DNA from: Alcanivorax sp. 24
Lineage (GTDB): Bacteria > Pseudomonadota > Gammaproteobacteria > Pseudomonadales > Alcanivoracaceae
Length of the DNA: 64,000 nucleotides
Direction of reading: 5' to 3'
Assembly (NCBI RefSeq): GCF_004360225.1
Contig: NZ_SNUA01000004.1
Span: forward strand, 1 to 64,000
This document shows, piece after piece, positions 1 to 9,258 of the stretch; positions within the stretch are counted from its first letter, which is position 1, and every line of letters starts with the position of its first letter. The position numbers and the translations under genes were made by a program. A model generated the notes under the pieces. That model saw only the letters and a program-made list of their open reading frames with translations. It made no database searches and was not told the origin of the DNA.

Positions 1-120
1 TGTAGGTGCGGGGTGGGGTCATTTCTCCCACGGTCTGTACCCGAAGGGGTCAGAAGCTGCCTAGGTCCCGCCACCCCGACAAGTCTCTCTGCCTACTATC
101 GACTTGCCACGCCAACATAC

Positions 121-139
121 AAGCTGCCTTGGCGGCGAA
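121..139. repeat. REP-like repeat, half copy
   Basis: A single half (AAGCTGCCTTGGCGGCGAA) of the palindromic intergenic repeat found at several other places in the window, here just downstream of the AraC-type regulator gene. The rest of bases 1-156 shows no gene or other signal. Confidence 0.6.
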
Positions 140-156
140 TAGCGCACGCCCCTCCA

Positions 157-1059
157 TCAGCGTTCCGATCTCTCTCGCCGGTAATCCCTCGGCGCCACCC
201 CCATGACTTTCTTGAACTGGCGCGAGAAATAATAGGGGTCGTCGTAGCCGAGATCGGCGGCCACCTGGGTGATACTGAGATCGGTGATGTCGAGCAGATA
301 GCAGGCACGGGTGATCTTCAAATGCTGGAACGCCTGCATCGGCGTCTGCCCGGTCTGTCGTTTGTATTCGCGGATAAAATGATAAAGCGACAGTTCGCTG
401 GTGGCACTGACCAGTTGTTCCAGCTCGATGCGTTGGTGCAGATGGGCCTGCAACCAGGCCTGGATCCGCGGCAAATCCAACGCCACGTTGCGGGCCTGAC
501 GCTGCCGTCGCATCAATGCCATGAACGAGAGCAGGCTCTTGAGCAGATTGGCGGCGTAAATCAAGTGATGGGGACGGAAGCGCGTCACGGTGGTCAACAG
601 CAGCTCCAAATCCTCGGTGAGCCGCGAGTGCTGCCCGACGGTGGCGGTGAAGCCGTCCGGGGCGCTGAGGATTTCGTTGAAATAGGTATCCACCTCGGCA
701 CCGCCCAGGTGCACCCAATAGATGGTCCAGGGGTCCTGAGGGTTGGCCCGGTAACGGTGACGCTGGCCTTCCCGCAGCAACAGTACGTCCCCGGCCCGCA
801 CCGGCTTGCGCCGCCCTTCCAGCTCCGCCACGCCGGATCCCGACAGGCAATAAATCACCAGATGATCCCGAGGCTCGGCACGGCCCATATGGTGGCCTGC
901 GGCGGCGGGATAGAACCCGACGCCATGGGGCATGCAATCCCGGCACAGCGGATGTTCCGCCAGCTCCGCCACCAGCGTATGGGGGATCACCACCCGCCGA
1001 CCGGTCTTCGGCAATGGCCAGCGGGAGGTTTCCACCGGCGGGGTAAGAATGTCGCTCAT
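157..1059 (-). CDS. mmsR: AraC family transcriptional regulator, probable MmsR
   Basis: A 300-residue regulator. Residues about 65-125 look like an AraC-type cupin ligand-binding domain (YCLSGSGVAELEG ... AGDVLLLREGQRHRY). Residues about 195-300 form the double helix-turn-helix, ending in the family signature around DLGYDDPYYFSRQFKKVMG. It lies divergently next to mmsA, and in Pseudomonas aeruginosa mmsR is likewise an AraC-type activator divergent from mmsAB. I therefore infer that it activates the downstream valine-degradation genes, probably in response to a valine catabolite such as 3-hydroxyisobutyrate. The family assignment is firm; the specific name rests on context. Confidence 0.85.
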   Translation of the reverse strand: MSDILTPPVETSRWPLPKTGRRVVIPHTLVAELAEHPLCRDCMPHGVGFYPAAAGHHMGRAEPRDHLVIYCLSGSGVAELEGRRKPVRAGDVLLLREGQRHRYRANPQDPWTIYWVHLGGAEVDTYFNEILSAPDGFTATVGQHSRLTEDLELLLTTVTRFRPHHLIYAANLLKSLLSFMALMRRQRQARNVALDLPRIQAWLQAHLHQRIELEQLVSATSELSLYHFIREYKRQTGQTPMQAFQHLKITRACYLLDITDLSITQVAADLGYDDPYYFSRQFKKVMGVAPRDYRRERSER

Positions 1060-1248
1060 AAGCGCAATTTTATCCAGGTATAGTCAATTGCCGCTATCTT
1101 ACCGTCCCCCGCCCTGTGATACACAATAGCCATACTGTTGGAAACGCCACCCCGTGCAGCAGCATGATGGTGCCACCTCGCTCCGAAGGAGCGGCCGGGC
1201 TCGGCGCGCGTGGCCCGTTATACCCCTAATAATTATTTGGAGAGCGTT

Positions 1249-2754
1249 ATGTCCACCCGACTGCCTCAACTGATCAACGGTGAGTTCGCGCAAAGTGCCA
1301 CCGACACCTGGATTCCCGTCACCAATCCGGCCACTCAGGAAGTATTGTGCGAGGCCCCGGCGGCCACCGGCGAGGAAATGGAGCAAGCGATCGCCGCCGC
1401 CAAGGCCGCGTTCGAGGAATGGCGTGAAGTGCCGGTGACCGAACGGGCCCGGCTGATGATGCGGTATCAGGCCCTGTTGAAAGAACGCCATGACGACATC
1501 GCCAAGGTGCTGGCGAAGGAAACCGGCAAAACCTTCGAGGACGCCAAGGGCGACGTCTGGCGCGGCATCGAAGTGGTCGAGCAGGCCGCCAACATCCCGT
1601 CGCTGATGATGGGCGAAACGGTGGAGAACGTGGCCCGCAGCATCGACACCCATTCCTGGATCCAGCCGCTGGGTGTTTGCGCCGGTATCACCCCGTTCAA
1701 CTTCCCGGCAATGATCCCGCTGTGGATGTTCCCGATGGCCATCGCCTGCGGCAATACCTTCGTGCTCAAACCTTCCGAGCAGGACCCGATGACCCCCAAT
1801 CTGCTGGCGGAACTGTTCCTGGAAGCCGGCGCGCCGAAGAACGTGTTGCAGGTGGTGCACGGCGGCAAACAGCAAGTGGATACCCTGCTCACCCATCCGG
1901 AGATCAAGGCGGTGTCCTTCGTCGGTTCGGTGCCGGTGGGTCAGCATGTCTATCGCACCGCCACCGAGCATCTGAAACGCGCCCAGTGTTTCGCTGGTGC
2001 CAAGAATCACATGGTGATCATGCCGGACGCGCAGAAGAGCCAGGTGGTCGGCAATCTGGTGGGCTCCTCCTGCGGCGCCGCCGGCCAGCGTTGCATGGCG
2101 ATCAGCGTGGCGGTGTTCGTCGGTGATTCCAAACAGTGGATCGACGACATCAAGGACGAGTTCGCCAAGGTGCGCCCCGGTGCCTGGGACGACGCCGGCG
2201 CCGCCTACGGCCCGCAGATCAGCCCGAAAGCCAGGGAGCGCATCCTTACCCTGATCAAACAGGGCAAGGAAGAAGGCGCCACCTGCCTGCTGGACGGTTC
2301 CGACTGCACCGTGGACGGCCTGCCGGATGGCAACTGGGTCGGCCCCACGCTGTTCACCGACGTGAAGCCGGAAATGAGCATCTACAACGAAGAAATTTTT
2401 GGCCCGGTACTGTGCTGCGTGTGCGTGGACACGTTGGAAGAAGCCATCGAGCTGGTCAACAACAGCCCCTACGGCAACGGCACCTCGATCTTCACCGCCA
2501 GCGGCGCCGCCGCCCGCAAATACCAGCACGAAGTGGAAGTCGGCCAGGTCGGTATCAACATTCCGATTCCGGTGCCGCTGCCGTTCTTCAGCTTCACCGG
2601 TTGGAAAGGGTCCTTCTACGGCGACCAGCACGCCTACGGCAAGCAGGCGGTGCGGTTCTACACCGAGACCAAGACCGTCACCAGCCGCTGGTTCGAGGAC
2701 GACATCGCCGATGCCACCCACAGTGGCCCGAACATGACCATCCATCTGAAATAA
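1249..2754 (+). CDS. mmsA: Methylmalonate-semialdehyde dehydrogenase (CoA-acylating)
   Basis: Oxidises methylmalonate semialdehyde to propionyl-CoA (NAD+, CoA, CO2 release), the last step of distal valine degradation. The 501-residue protein is a full-length ALDH. It has the Rossmann motif [12 protein letters not shown], the catalytic cysteine in [12 protein letters not shown] (Cys282) and EIFGPVL near the C-terminus. At the place where hydrolytic ALDHs carry the general-base Glu it reads AKNHM, as expected for the CoA-dependent MMSDH subfamily. The ATG at 1249 follows TTGGAGAG; an in-frame GTG at 1210 lacks a ribosome binding site. It is the first gene of a four-gene same-strand cluster. Confidence 0.95.
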   Translation: MSTRLPQLINGEFAQSATDTWIPVTNPATQEVLCEAPAATGEEMEQAIAAAKAAFEEWREVPVTERARLMMRYQALLKERHDDIAKVLAKETGKTFEDAKGDVWRGIEVVEQAANIPSLMMGETVENVARSIDTHSWIQPLGVCAGITPFNFPAMIPLWMFPMAIACGNTFVLKPSEQDPMTPNLLAELFLEAGAPKNVLQVVHGGKQQVDTLLTHPEIKAVSFVGSVPVGQHVYRTATEHLKRAQCFAGAKNHMVIMPDAQKSQVVGNLVGSSCGAAGQRCMAISVAVFVGDSKQWIDDIKDEFAKVRPGAWDDAGAAYGPQISPKARERILTLIKQGKEEGATCLLDGSDCTVDGLPDGNWVGPTLFTDVKPEMSIYNEEIFGPVLCCVCVDTLEEAIELVNNSPYGNGTSIFTASGAAARKYQHEVEVGQVGINIPIPVPLPFFSFTGWKGSFYGDQHAYGKQAVRFYTETKTVTSRWFEDDIADATHSGPNMTIHLK

Positions 2755-2832
2755 CCTCGCCGGCCGGCCCGCTCCCTCACCCGTACCGGCATGAGAGAGC
2801 GGGCCCGCCCGCCAACAGCGGAGACCGATACC

Positions 2833-3984
2833 GTGGATTTCTCCCTCAACCAAGAACAACAGGCGTTCCGCGATACCGCCCGTCAGTTCGCCGAAAAAGA
2901 ACTGGCGCCCTTCGCCGCCGAATGGGATGAACACAGTACTTTTCCCAAGGACACCATCAAACGGGCCGGAGAACTCGGCTTCTGCGCGCTGTACTGCGAC
3001 CCCGATCATGGCGGCATGGGATTGAGCCGGCTTGATGCCGCCTTGATCTTCGAGCAAATGGCCGCCGGCTGCACCTCCACCACCGCCTTCATCACCATCC
3101 ACAACATGGCCACCTGGATGCTGTCGAACTTCGGTTCCGATGCGTTGCGGGCACAATGGGCGGACGGTCTGATGAGCGGGGAGCAGCTGGCGTCCTACTG
3201 CCTCACCGAACCCAACGCCGGTTCCGACGCCGCATCCCTGAGCACCAGCGCCAAAAAAGATGGCGATGACTATGTGCTCAATGGCGCCAAGGCGTTTATT
3301 TCCGGCGCCGGCGACACCGATGTACTGGTATTGATGGCACGCACCGGCGGCAGCGGCGCCGGCGGCGTCACCTGCTTCGCCATCCCGGCGGACACCCCCG
3401 GCGTCAGCTATGGCCGCAACGAAGACAAGATGGGCTGGAAAAGCCAGCCCACCCGGGCGGTGATCCTGGAAGACGCGCGCATTCCCGAGCGCTACCGCGT
3501 CGGTGAAGAAGGCCAGGGTTTCAAGATCGCCATGGCCGGCCTTGATGGCGGCCGCATCAACATCGCCAGCTGCTCCCTGGGCGCCGCCACCGCGGCGCTC
3601 AATCAGGCGCAAGGCTACGTACAGGAACGCAAACAGTTCGGCCAGGCCCTGAGCCAGTTCCAGAACACCCAGTTCACCCTCGCCGACATGGCCACCCATC
3701 TGGTGGCGGCGCAGCAGATGGTGCGGCTGGCGGCATGGAAGCTGGACCAGGGCGACGCCGACAAGTCCATGTACTGCGCCATGGCCAAGCGGCTCGCCAC
3801 CGATCTGTGTTTCGACGTCTGCAACCAGGCGCTGCAGCTGCATGGCGGCTACGGCTACATCAAGGAATACCCGCTGGAACGTTACGTGCGTGACGCCCGC
3901 GTGCATCAGATTCTGGAGGGCACCAACGAAATCATGCGGGTGATTATTGCCCGCCGCGTGCTGGGCGACCTGGCGTTCCTGTGA
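2833..3984 (+). CDS. Acyl-CoA dehydrogenase (probable isobutyryl-CoA dehydrogenase)
   Basis: FAD enzyme of 383 residues that would oxidise isobutyryl-CoA to methacrylyl-CoA. It shows the ACAD signature LTEPNAGSDAASL, and the catalytic glutamate sits in ILEGTNEIMR (Glu362), which places it with the short-chain/branched-chain ACADs. I chose the GTG at 2833 because GCGGAG precedes it by nine bases and the protein then starts at the usual ACAD N-terminus (VDFSLNQEQ). An upstream in-frame ATG at 2791 would add an uncharacteristic 14 residues. Its position between mmsA and a 3-hydroxyisobutyryl-CoA hydrolase gene supports the valine branch. The exact substrate is inferred from context. Confidence 0.9.
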   Translation: MDFSLNQEQQAFRDTARQFAEKELAPFAAEWDEHSTFPKDTIKRAGELGFCALYCDPDHGGMGLSRLDAALIFEQMAAGCTSTTAFITIHNMATWMLSNFGSDALRAQWADGLMSGEQLASYCLTEPNAGSDAASLSTSAKKDGDDYVLNGAKAFISGAGDTDVLVLMARTGGSGAGGVTCFAIPADTPGVSYGRNEDKMGWKSQPTRAVILEDARIPERYRVGEEGQGFKIAMAGLDGGRINIASCSLGAATAALNQAQGYVQERKQFGQALSQFQNTQFTLADMATHLVAAQQMVRLAAWKLDQGDADKSMYCAMAKRLATDLCFDVCNQALQLHGGYGYIKEYPLERYVRDARVHQILEGTNEIMRVIIARRVLGDLAFL

Positions 3985-4033
3985 ACGACCGGGATAATGC
4001 CGCGCGACGCAATCAATTGATGGAGTCCTGTTG

Positions 4034-5164
4034 ATGGAGAGCACTGTGAGTGACAGCAAGGCCCTGGTGACATTCGAGATTCTGGAAGGCGATCACGGCC
4101 GGATCGGTCGTGCCACTCTGAACGCACCCAAAAGCCTCAACTCCCTGTCCCTGGAAATGATCGATCTGCTGGAGGAGCAACTTGCCGCCTGGCAGACCGA
4201 CAACACGATCCAGGCGGTCTGGCTGGACGCCAACGGCGATAAGGCGTTCTGCGCCGGCGGCGATATCGTGCGCCTGTACCAAAGCATGGTGGATACATCG
4301 CAGGGAGAACGGAACCGGTACGCGGAAGCCTTCTTCGGCCGCGAATACCGGCTGGACCATCGCCTGCACACTTTTGGCAAACCGCTGATCTGCTGGGGCA
4401 ACGGCATCATCATGGGCGGCGGCCTCGGTCTGCTGGCCGGGGCCTCGCACAAGGTGCTGACCGAAACCGCGCGCATCGCCATGCCGGAAATCACCATCGG
4501 CCTGTTTCCGGATGTGGGCGGCAGCTACTTCCTCAGCCGCATGCCCGGCAAGGTCGGCCTGTTCCTGGGACTGACCGGCGCCAACATCAACGTCAGTGAC
4601 GGGCTCGCCATCGGTCTGGGTGACGTGGCTATCGCCCATGAGCGCAAGACCGCGGTGATGACCGCGCTCAACGAACTGAACTGGAACGATGACGCGCGAC
4701 ATCACGACGGCCAGGTCAGCGCGCTGCTGGCCGGATTCAGCCTGACCGCCGGGGACCTGCCGGAAAGCCCGGTCAGCCAGCACCGTGGGGAGATCGATCG
4801 GCTTTGCGATAGCGACGATCCGAGCTATGTGGTCGAGGCCATCACCGGTCTCGACAGTGAAGACCGCTGGCTGAGCAAAGCCGCCGCGACGCTCGCCAAA
4901 GGCTGCCCGCAAACCGCCGCTCTGGTATGGGAAAACTGGCACCGGGGCGCCGACATGACGCTGGCTGATGTGTTCCGTATGGAATGGCGGGTGGCGGTGC
5001 AGTGCACGTTGCACGGTGATTTTCAGGAAGGCGTGCGCGCGCTGTTGATCGACAAGGACGGACAACCCCATTTCAAACACCGCTCGGTTGCCGAGATCAC
5101 CCCGGCCTACCTGGCGGAATTTTATCAACTTCCCGGCGTACCCGATCCGTTAGCGGACTTGTAA
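4034..5164 (+). CDS. 3-hydroxyisobutyryl-CoA hydrolase / enoyl-CoA hydratase family protein
   Basis: A 376-residue crotonase-fold protein, longer than a typical hydratase (about 260) and matching the 3-hydroxyisobutyryl-CoA hydrolase subgroup. The oxyanion-hole segments are visible: FCAGGDIVRLY, then ICWGNGIIMGGGLGLL, then PEITIGLFPDVGGSYFLSR. It would release free 3-hydroxyisobutyrate for the following MmsB. The ATG at 4034 lies eight bases after GGAG; the TTG immediately before it is less likely. No hydratase gene for methacrylyl-CoA is adjacent, so that step must be encoded elsewhere or be covered by another crotonase. Confidence 0.88.
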   Translation: MESTVSDSKALVTFEILEGDHGRIGRATLNAPKSLNSLSLEMIDLLEEQLAAWQTDNTIQAVWLDANGDKAFCAGGDIVRLYQSMVDTSQGERNRYAEAFFGREYRLDHRLHTFGKPLICWGNGIIMGGGLGLLAGASHKVLTETARIAMPEITIGLFPDVGGSYFLSRMPGKVGLFLGLTGANINVSDGLAIGLGDVAIAHERKTAVMTALNELNWNDDARHHDGQVSALLAGFSLTAGDLPESPVSQHRGEIDRLCDSDDPSYVVEAITGLDSEDRWLSKAAATLAKGCPQTAALVWENWHRGADMTLADVFRMEWRVAVQCTLHGDFQEGVRALLIDKDGQPHFKHRSVAEITPAYLAEFYQLPGVPDPLADL

Positions 5165-5217
5165 AAGAGACCTGCGAAACGGGCACCGCGCCGGCTTCAG
5201 CAGCTGGAGGAATAATT

Positions 5218-6111
5218 ATGAGAATCGCGTTTTTTGGTGTCGGACACATGGGCGGGCCGATGGCCGCCAATCTGGTCAAGGCCGGTCATGAGGTGTCCGC
5301 CTTTGATCTGGTGCCCGCCCTGCTGCAAGAGGCGGTGAACGCCGGCGCCAGCGCCGCTGACTCACCTGCACGGGCAGTGGAAAACGCCGAGGTGGTGATC
5401 AGCATGCTGCCCTCCGGTGCCGCGGCCAAGGGGCTCTATCTGGGAGACAACGGCATTCTCGACGCCATCGGCCAGGACAGTCTGATCATCGACTGCTCCA
5501 CCATCGATGCCGCCACCGCCCGCGAGCTGGCCGCCGCCGCCGCCGCCGACAGCGGCCGGGTGATGATCGACGCCCCGGTATCCGGCGGCGTCGGCGGCGC
5601 CAAGGCCGGCACCCTGACGTTCATCTGCGGCGGCCCCGAAGATGCGGTGGAGCGCGCCCGCGCGGTGCTCGAGTGCATGGGCAGCAAGATCTTTCGCGCC
5701 GGCGACAACGGCGCCGGGCAAGTGGCGAAAATCTGCAACAACATGCTACTGGCGATCCACATGATCGGCACCGCGGAGGCCCTGCAGCTGGGCGTCGATC
5801 ACGGTCTCGATCCCAAGGTCCTGTCGGACATCATGTTCGCCAGCTCCGGCCGCAACTGGTCGTTGGAAGTCTACAATCCGTGGCCCGGAGTCATGGAGGG
5901 CGTGCCTTCCAGCAACAACTATCAGGGCGGTTTCGGCGTCAACCTGATGAACAAGGACCTGGGCCTGGCGCTGGAAGCCGCGCTGGCGAGCAAGTCCGCC
6001 ACGCCCATGGGCGCTTTGGCGAAAAGCCTTTACGGTCTGCACGCCAACGCCGGGAACGGCGGCCTGGATTTCTCCAGTATCCAGCGGTTCTTCAAGCATC
6101 GGGACGAATAA
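5218..6111 (+). CDS. mmsB: 3-hydroxyisobutyrate dehydrogenase
   Basis: NAD-dependent oxidation of 3-hydroxyisobutyrate to methylmalonate semialdehyde, the substrate of MmsA. The 297-residue protein carries the N-terminal dinucleotide site FFGVGHMGGPMAANL (residues 5-19), the substrate-binding DAPVSGGVGGA and the catalytic-lysine segment GQVAKICNNMLLA. The start follows CTGGAGG closely. It is the last gene of the valine cluster, followed by a repeat-rich spacer. Confidence 0.95.
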   Translation: MRIAFFGVGHMGGPMAANLVKAGHEVSAFDLVPALLQEAVNAGASAADSPARAVENAEVVISMLPSGAAAKGLYLGDNGILDAIGQDSLIIDCSTIDAATARELAAAAAADSGRVMIDAPVSGGVGGAKAGTLTFICGGPEDAVERARAVLECMGSKIFRAGDNGAGQVAKICNNMLLAIHMIGTAEALQLGVDHGLDPKVLSDIMFASSGRNWSLEVYNPWPGVMEGVPSSNNYQGGFGVNLMNKDLGLALEAALASKSATPMGALAKSLYGLHANAGNGGLDFSSIQRFFKHRDE

Positions 6112-6143
6112 ACGGAGCACCTAGACGCGGTTACAGCGTGCCA

Positions 6144-6290
6144 TTCGCCAGCAGGCTGGTTCCCACAGATCATGCCACGAAGCCGCTGTGGGAAGCTTGC
6201 TGGCAAGCGAATGAACAACGGCCCCGAGGCATTCGCGGCCAAGGCCGCTTCCCACGGCAATGAACTACGAAGTCGCCCTGTGGGAACTTG
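6144..6290. repeat. REP-like palindromic repeat cluster
   Basis: Several copies of the same intergenic palindromic element in alternating orientation: about 6144-6167, 6187-6211, 6232-6255 and a partial copy near 6280-6290. Each contains a TTCGC...TTCCCACA core or its complement. The cluster sits between the convergent mmsB and ectoine hydroxylase genes, the usual setting for REP elements, where they can form stem-loops in the 3' ends of both transcripts. Confidence 0.75.
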
Positions 6291-6298
6291 GTCCGGCA

Positions 6299-7243
6299 TC
6301 AGAGGTCCGGCGCCCATTCCCGATCCGGGTGGTGGGCCAGAAACTCCGGGCGCCGGCGGCGCGCGGCGAACGGCGCCCGGCAACGATTGTCACGGCGGTT
6401 ATAGACAAAAAACACATTGCTGCGCGGGTCCGGCGACATATTGGCGTTGGAACCGTGCAGCGTGTTGCAGTCGAACAGCAGCAGACCACCGGCGGCGCCG
6501 GTGGGTGCCTCGATACCATGCCGCCGGATCAACTCCGCCAGCACCGCCTCGCCGGGAACACCGATCTCCTGCCGTCGCAATGATTGTTCATGATGATTTT
6601 CCGGGGTTTCACCGACACAGGGTACGAACACTTTGTGCGAGCCGGGGATCAGCATCAGAGGGCCGTTGAAAGTGTGATTGTCGGTGAGCACGATGGAGGC
6701 GCTGACCGCGCGCATGGCCGGCATGCCGTCTTCCGCGTGCCAGGTCTCGAAGTCCGAATGCCAGTTGAACCCCTTGCCCTTGAAGCCGGGTTTGTAGTTG
6801 ATCCGGGACTGATGCACATAGGGTTCACCGCCCAGAATCTGGCGGGCCCGCCCGATAAGGCGCGGATCCTCCGCCAGTTGGCGGAAACGCCCGGACAGAA
6901 AGTGCACCGCGAACAGCGACCGGATTTCCTGGCTCTCCGGCTCGGTGATGGTGAAAGGACGCCCGCGAAACGACGGCGTGTTCATCAGTGACAACATTTC
7001 GCGTCGCAGCGCCCGGACTTCTTCCGTATCAAGAAAACCAGGTTCGAACAGGAAACCCCGCGTCTCGAAAGCGTCCAGTTGTTGCGCCGAAAGAGGGCCT
7101 TGATCGGGGTCGCCTTTGACCACCGCTTCGCGGCGTTGCAGCCAGGGCTGGTCCGGCGTTCGCGCCAGACGAGTGGGATAAGGGTCCGCTGGTGAGCGGG
7201 GCGTATATTGAACAGATTGACGTGATAGCGTCGGTGCTGACAT
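6299..7243 (-). CDS. ectD: Ectoine hydroxylase (EctD)
   Basis: Fe(II)/2-oxoglutarate dioxygenase that converts ectoine to 5-hydroxyectoine, a compatible solute. The 314-residue protein has the EctD signature almost intact: YVHQSRINYKPGFKGK, then WHSDFETWHAEDGMPAMRA (iron ligands His and Asp of HxD), then FNGPLMLIPGSHKVFVPCV and GETPENHHEQSL, and the distal iron-ligand His in NTLHGSNANMSPDPRSN. The ATG at 7243 has a perfect GGAGG seven bases upstream; a TTG codon directly before it is not needed. No ectABC genes are nearby, so ectoine must be made from another locus or imported. Confidence 0.95.
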   Translation of the reverse strand: MSAPTLSRQSVQYTPRSPADPYPTRLARTPDQPWLQRREAVVKGDPDQGPLSAQQLDAFETRGFLFEPGFLDTEEVRALRREMLSLMNTPSFRGRPFTITEPESQEIRSLFAVHFLSGRFRQLAEDPRLIGRARQILGGEPYVHQSRINYKPGFKGKGFNWHSDFETWHAEDGMPAMRAVSASIVLTDNHTFNGPLMLIPGSHKVFVPCVGETPENHHEQSLRRQEIGVPGEAVLAELIRRHGIEAPTGAAGGLLLFDCNTLHGSNANMSPDPRSNVFFVYNRRDNRCRAPFAARRRRPEFLAHHPDREWAPDL

Positions 7244-7436
7244 CAAATCACCTCCGGGATTCGCGATCAGTTCCAGCGCGGCGGCACGATCCGCCTGTTG
7301 ACTGGGTGTTCAAGGGTTTTGTCCATGACGTGGTGAGGGATGGTGGTGATCAAAAGGGAAATTTCAAGGCTTTCGGCGTACAGTACCCCTTTGTTCGGCC
7401 CGGTTTGGCCGACATCAACGGGAACGGGAGAAAGCC

Positions 7437-8189
7437 ATGGGATTCGATTTCAACGACACGCGCGTGGTGGTGGCTGGCGGCAGCCGTGGCATCGGCCGCG
7501 CCATCGCCTTGGCGTTCGCGGCGGCCGGAGCCCGGGTCTCGGTCTGCGCCCGTGGCGCCGAGACGCTGGGTGCCTTGCGCCAGGACGCCGCCGCCAAGGG
7601 GTGGGAACTGCATGTGGCCACCTGCGACCTGGGCGACAAGACCGCTATCGACGGCTACATCCGTGACGCGGCGCAAGCTCTCGGCGGGCTCGACGTGCTG
7701 GTCAATTGCGCGTCGGCGTTCGGTCGCGGCGACGACGAGAGCGGCTGGGGCATGAGCGTGAACGTGGATCTGATGGGCACGGTCCGCGCCTGTCACGCCA
7801 GCCTGCCGTATCTGCGCGAATCCTCCCGGGCGGCGATCATCAACCTGACCTCCATCGCCCAATTCCATCCTTCCGTGCGCACCGCCCCCTATGCCGCGGT
7901 AAAGGCGGCGGTGAGCCACTACACCAGCAGCCTGGCGTTGCGGCTGGCCGGCGACGGTATCCGCGTCAACGCGGTGGCGCCAGGGTCAGTGGAATTTCCC
8001 GGCGGAGTCTGGGACGACGCCCGCCGCGATAATCCGACGCTGTATCAAAATATCCTGGCCGGCATCCCGTTCGGCCGCTTTGGCGCGCCGGATGACATCG
8101 CCGAACCGGTGCTGTTCCTGGCTTCCCCGCAGGCGCGCTGGATCACCGGCCAGACGCTGGCGGTGGACGGCGGCCAGTTGCTCAGCTGA
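7437..8189 (+). CDS. SDR family NAD(P)-dependent oxidoreductase
   Basis: A 250-residue classical short-chain dehydrogenase. It has the glycine-rich cofactor motif AGGSRGIGRAIALAF near the N-terminus, NCASAF at the NxAG position, a serine in INLTSIAQ and the catalytic YAAVK. A C-terminal ITGQTLAVDGGQL is typical of FabG-like members. The start is preceded by GGGAGAAAG. The stop codon is one base from the start of a LysR regulator, so the two genes are probably translationally coupled. Substrate unknown; the nearby TRAP transporter hints at an imported organic acid, but that link is only positional. Confidence 0.85.
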   Translation: MGFDFNDTRVVVAGGSRGIGRAIALAFAAAGARVSVCARGAETLGALRQDAAAKGWELHVATCDLGDKTAIDGYIRDAAQALGGLDVLVNCASAFGRGDDESGWGMSVNVDLMGTVRACHASLPYLRESSRAAIINLTSIAQFHPSVRTAPYAAVKAAVSHYTSSLALRLAGDGIRVNAVAPGSVEFPGGVWDDARRDNPTLYQNILAGIPFGRFGAPDDIAEPVLFLASPQARWITGQTLAVDGGQLLS

Positions 8190-8190
8190 G

Positions 8191-9111
8191 ATGGCCAACT
8201 CCACGCAGCGGCTGTTCTTCGACCTGGTGGACCTGCGCCTGTTCATCAATATCGCCGAAGCCAACAGCCTGACCCGTGGCGCCGAACGCTCCTGCCTGTC
8301 CCTGGCGGCGGCGAGCATGCGCATCAAGAATCTGGAAGATGCCATCGGTACCCGTCTGCTCAACCGCGCCAGCCAGGGCGTGACGCTCACTCCCGCCGGC
8401 CAGGCCATGTTGCGCAACGCCTTGCGCATCCTGCAACAAAGCGAGCGCCTGCTCGGCGATTTGGCGGAATACGGACAAGGGGTCAAGGGCCGGGTGCGTC
8501 TGTTCGCCAACACCACCGCCATGACCGAGTTCCTGCCCGCCGCGCTGGGCCGATTCTTGTCCGACCATCCACGGGTGGATATGGATCTGCAGGAGCGGCT
8601 CAGTCACGATATCGTCAAGGCGGTCCAGGATGGCGCCACCGACATTGGCATCGTCGCCGGCTCGGTGTCCACCGAAGGCCTGCAGGCGCTTCCCTATCAC
8701 GGCGACCGGCTGGTGCTGACCACCGCCTTGAACCATCCCCTGGCCAGCCGCGCGCGACTGGCCTTCAAGGAAGCGCTGGGCCACGACTTCGTGTCCCTTC
8801 ACTCCGGCAGTGCCATCCACACCTTTATGGCCCAGGTGGCCAGCGAGTTGGGCCTGGATACCCAGATCCGTGTCCAGGTTTCCAGTTTCGACGCGCTGTG
8901 CCGCATGGTGGAAGCGAACGCCGGCATCGGTCTGCTGCCCCGCTCCGCGGCGCGCCGGCTGGCCCGGTCCATGGATATCCATGTCATCGAACTGTCCGAC
9001 GCCTGGGCCGAACGGGAGATGAAAATCTGTGTGCGGGAGCTGGAAGCATTACCGACCTTCGCCCGCGAGTTGGTGGACTACCTGCTGGCGACGCCGGGAC
9101 CTGGGGCTTAA
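8191..9111 (+). CDS. LysR family transcriptional regulator
   Basis: A 306-residue LTTR. Residues about 11-70 form the winged helix-turn-helix (LRLFINIAEANSLTRGAERS ... RIKNLEDAIGTRLLNR). The rest is the periplasmic-binding-like effector domain with VKGRVRLFANTTAMTEFLP at its start. The ATG at 8191 begins one base after the stop of the SDR gene. A regulator in the same operon as its presumed enzyme is unusual for LTTRs, which mostly sit divergently; it may act on the SDR promoter or on the TRAP operon that converges from the other side. Confidence 0.85.
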   Translation: MANSTQRLFFDLVDLRLFINIAEANSLTRGAERSCLSLAAASMRIKNLEDAIGTRLLNRASQGVTLTPAGQAMLRNALRILQQSERLLGDLAEYGQGVKGRVRLFANTTAMTEFLPAALGRFLSDHPRVDMDLQERLSHDIVKAVQDGATDIGIVAGSVSTEGLQALPYHGDRLVLTTALNHPLASRARLAFKEALGHDFVSLHSGSAIHTFMAQVASELGLDTQIRVQVSSFDALCRMVEANAGIGLLPRSAARRLARSMDIHVIELSDAWAEREMKICVRELEALPTFARELVDYLLATPGPGA

Positions 9112-9140
9112 CGGAATTGGAGATATGAATTCACGCCGTA

Positions 9141-9208
9141 TTCGCGAGCAAGCACGCTTCCCGCAGCAACGGCCACGGAGCCGCTGTGGGAGCTGCCTTG
9201 GCGGCGAA
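9141..9208. repeat. REP-like inverted repeat pair
   Basis: Two facing copies of the intergenic palindrome (about 9141-9166 and 9185-9208) between the convergent LysR and TRAP large-permease genes. They can form a long hairpin that may act as a bidirectional terminator or mRNA stabiliser. Confidence 0.7.
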
Positions 9209-9258
9209 TCGGCTTGCAGCCACTCCCAGCGTGTGCGTTATGCGATACTTGTTTTTTC

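Noticed and set aside
1060-1248. Promoter elements between mmsR and mmsA
   Set aside because: A divergent promoter must be here, but I could not pick AraC-type half-sites or -10/-35 hexamers with confidence.
2136-2930. Arg-rich 264-codon frame inside mmsA
   Set aside because: A +1 shadow of mmsA without start signal or family pattern.
1099-4059. Minus-strand open frame of 986 codons opposite mmsA and the acyl-CoA dehydrogenase
   Set aside because: It is antisense to two well-recognised enzymes, has a low-complexity Gly/Ala/His/Arg-rich translation typical of high-GC shadows, and matches no family.
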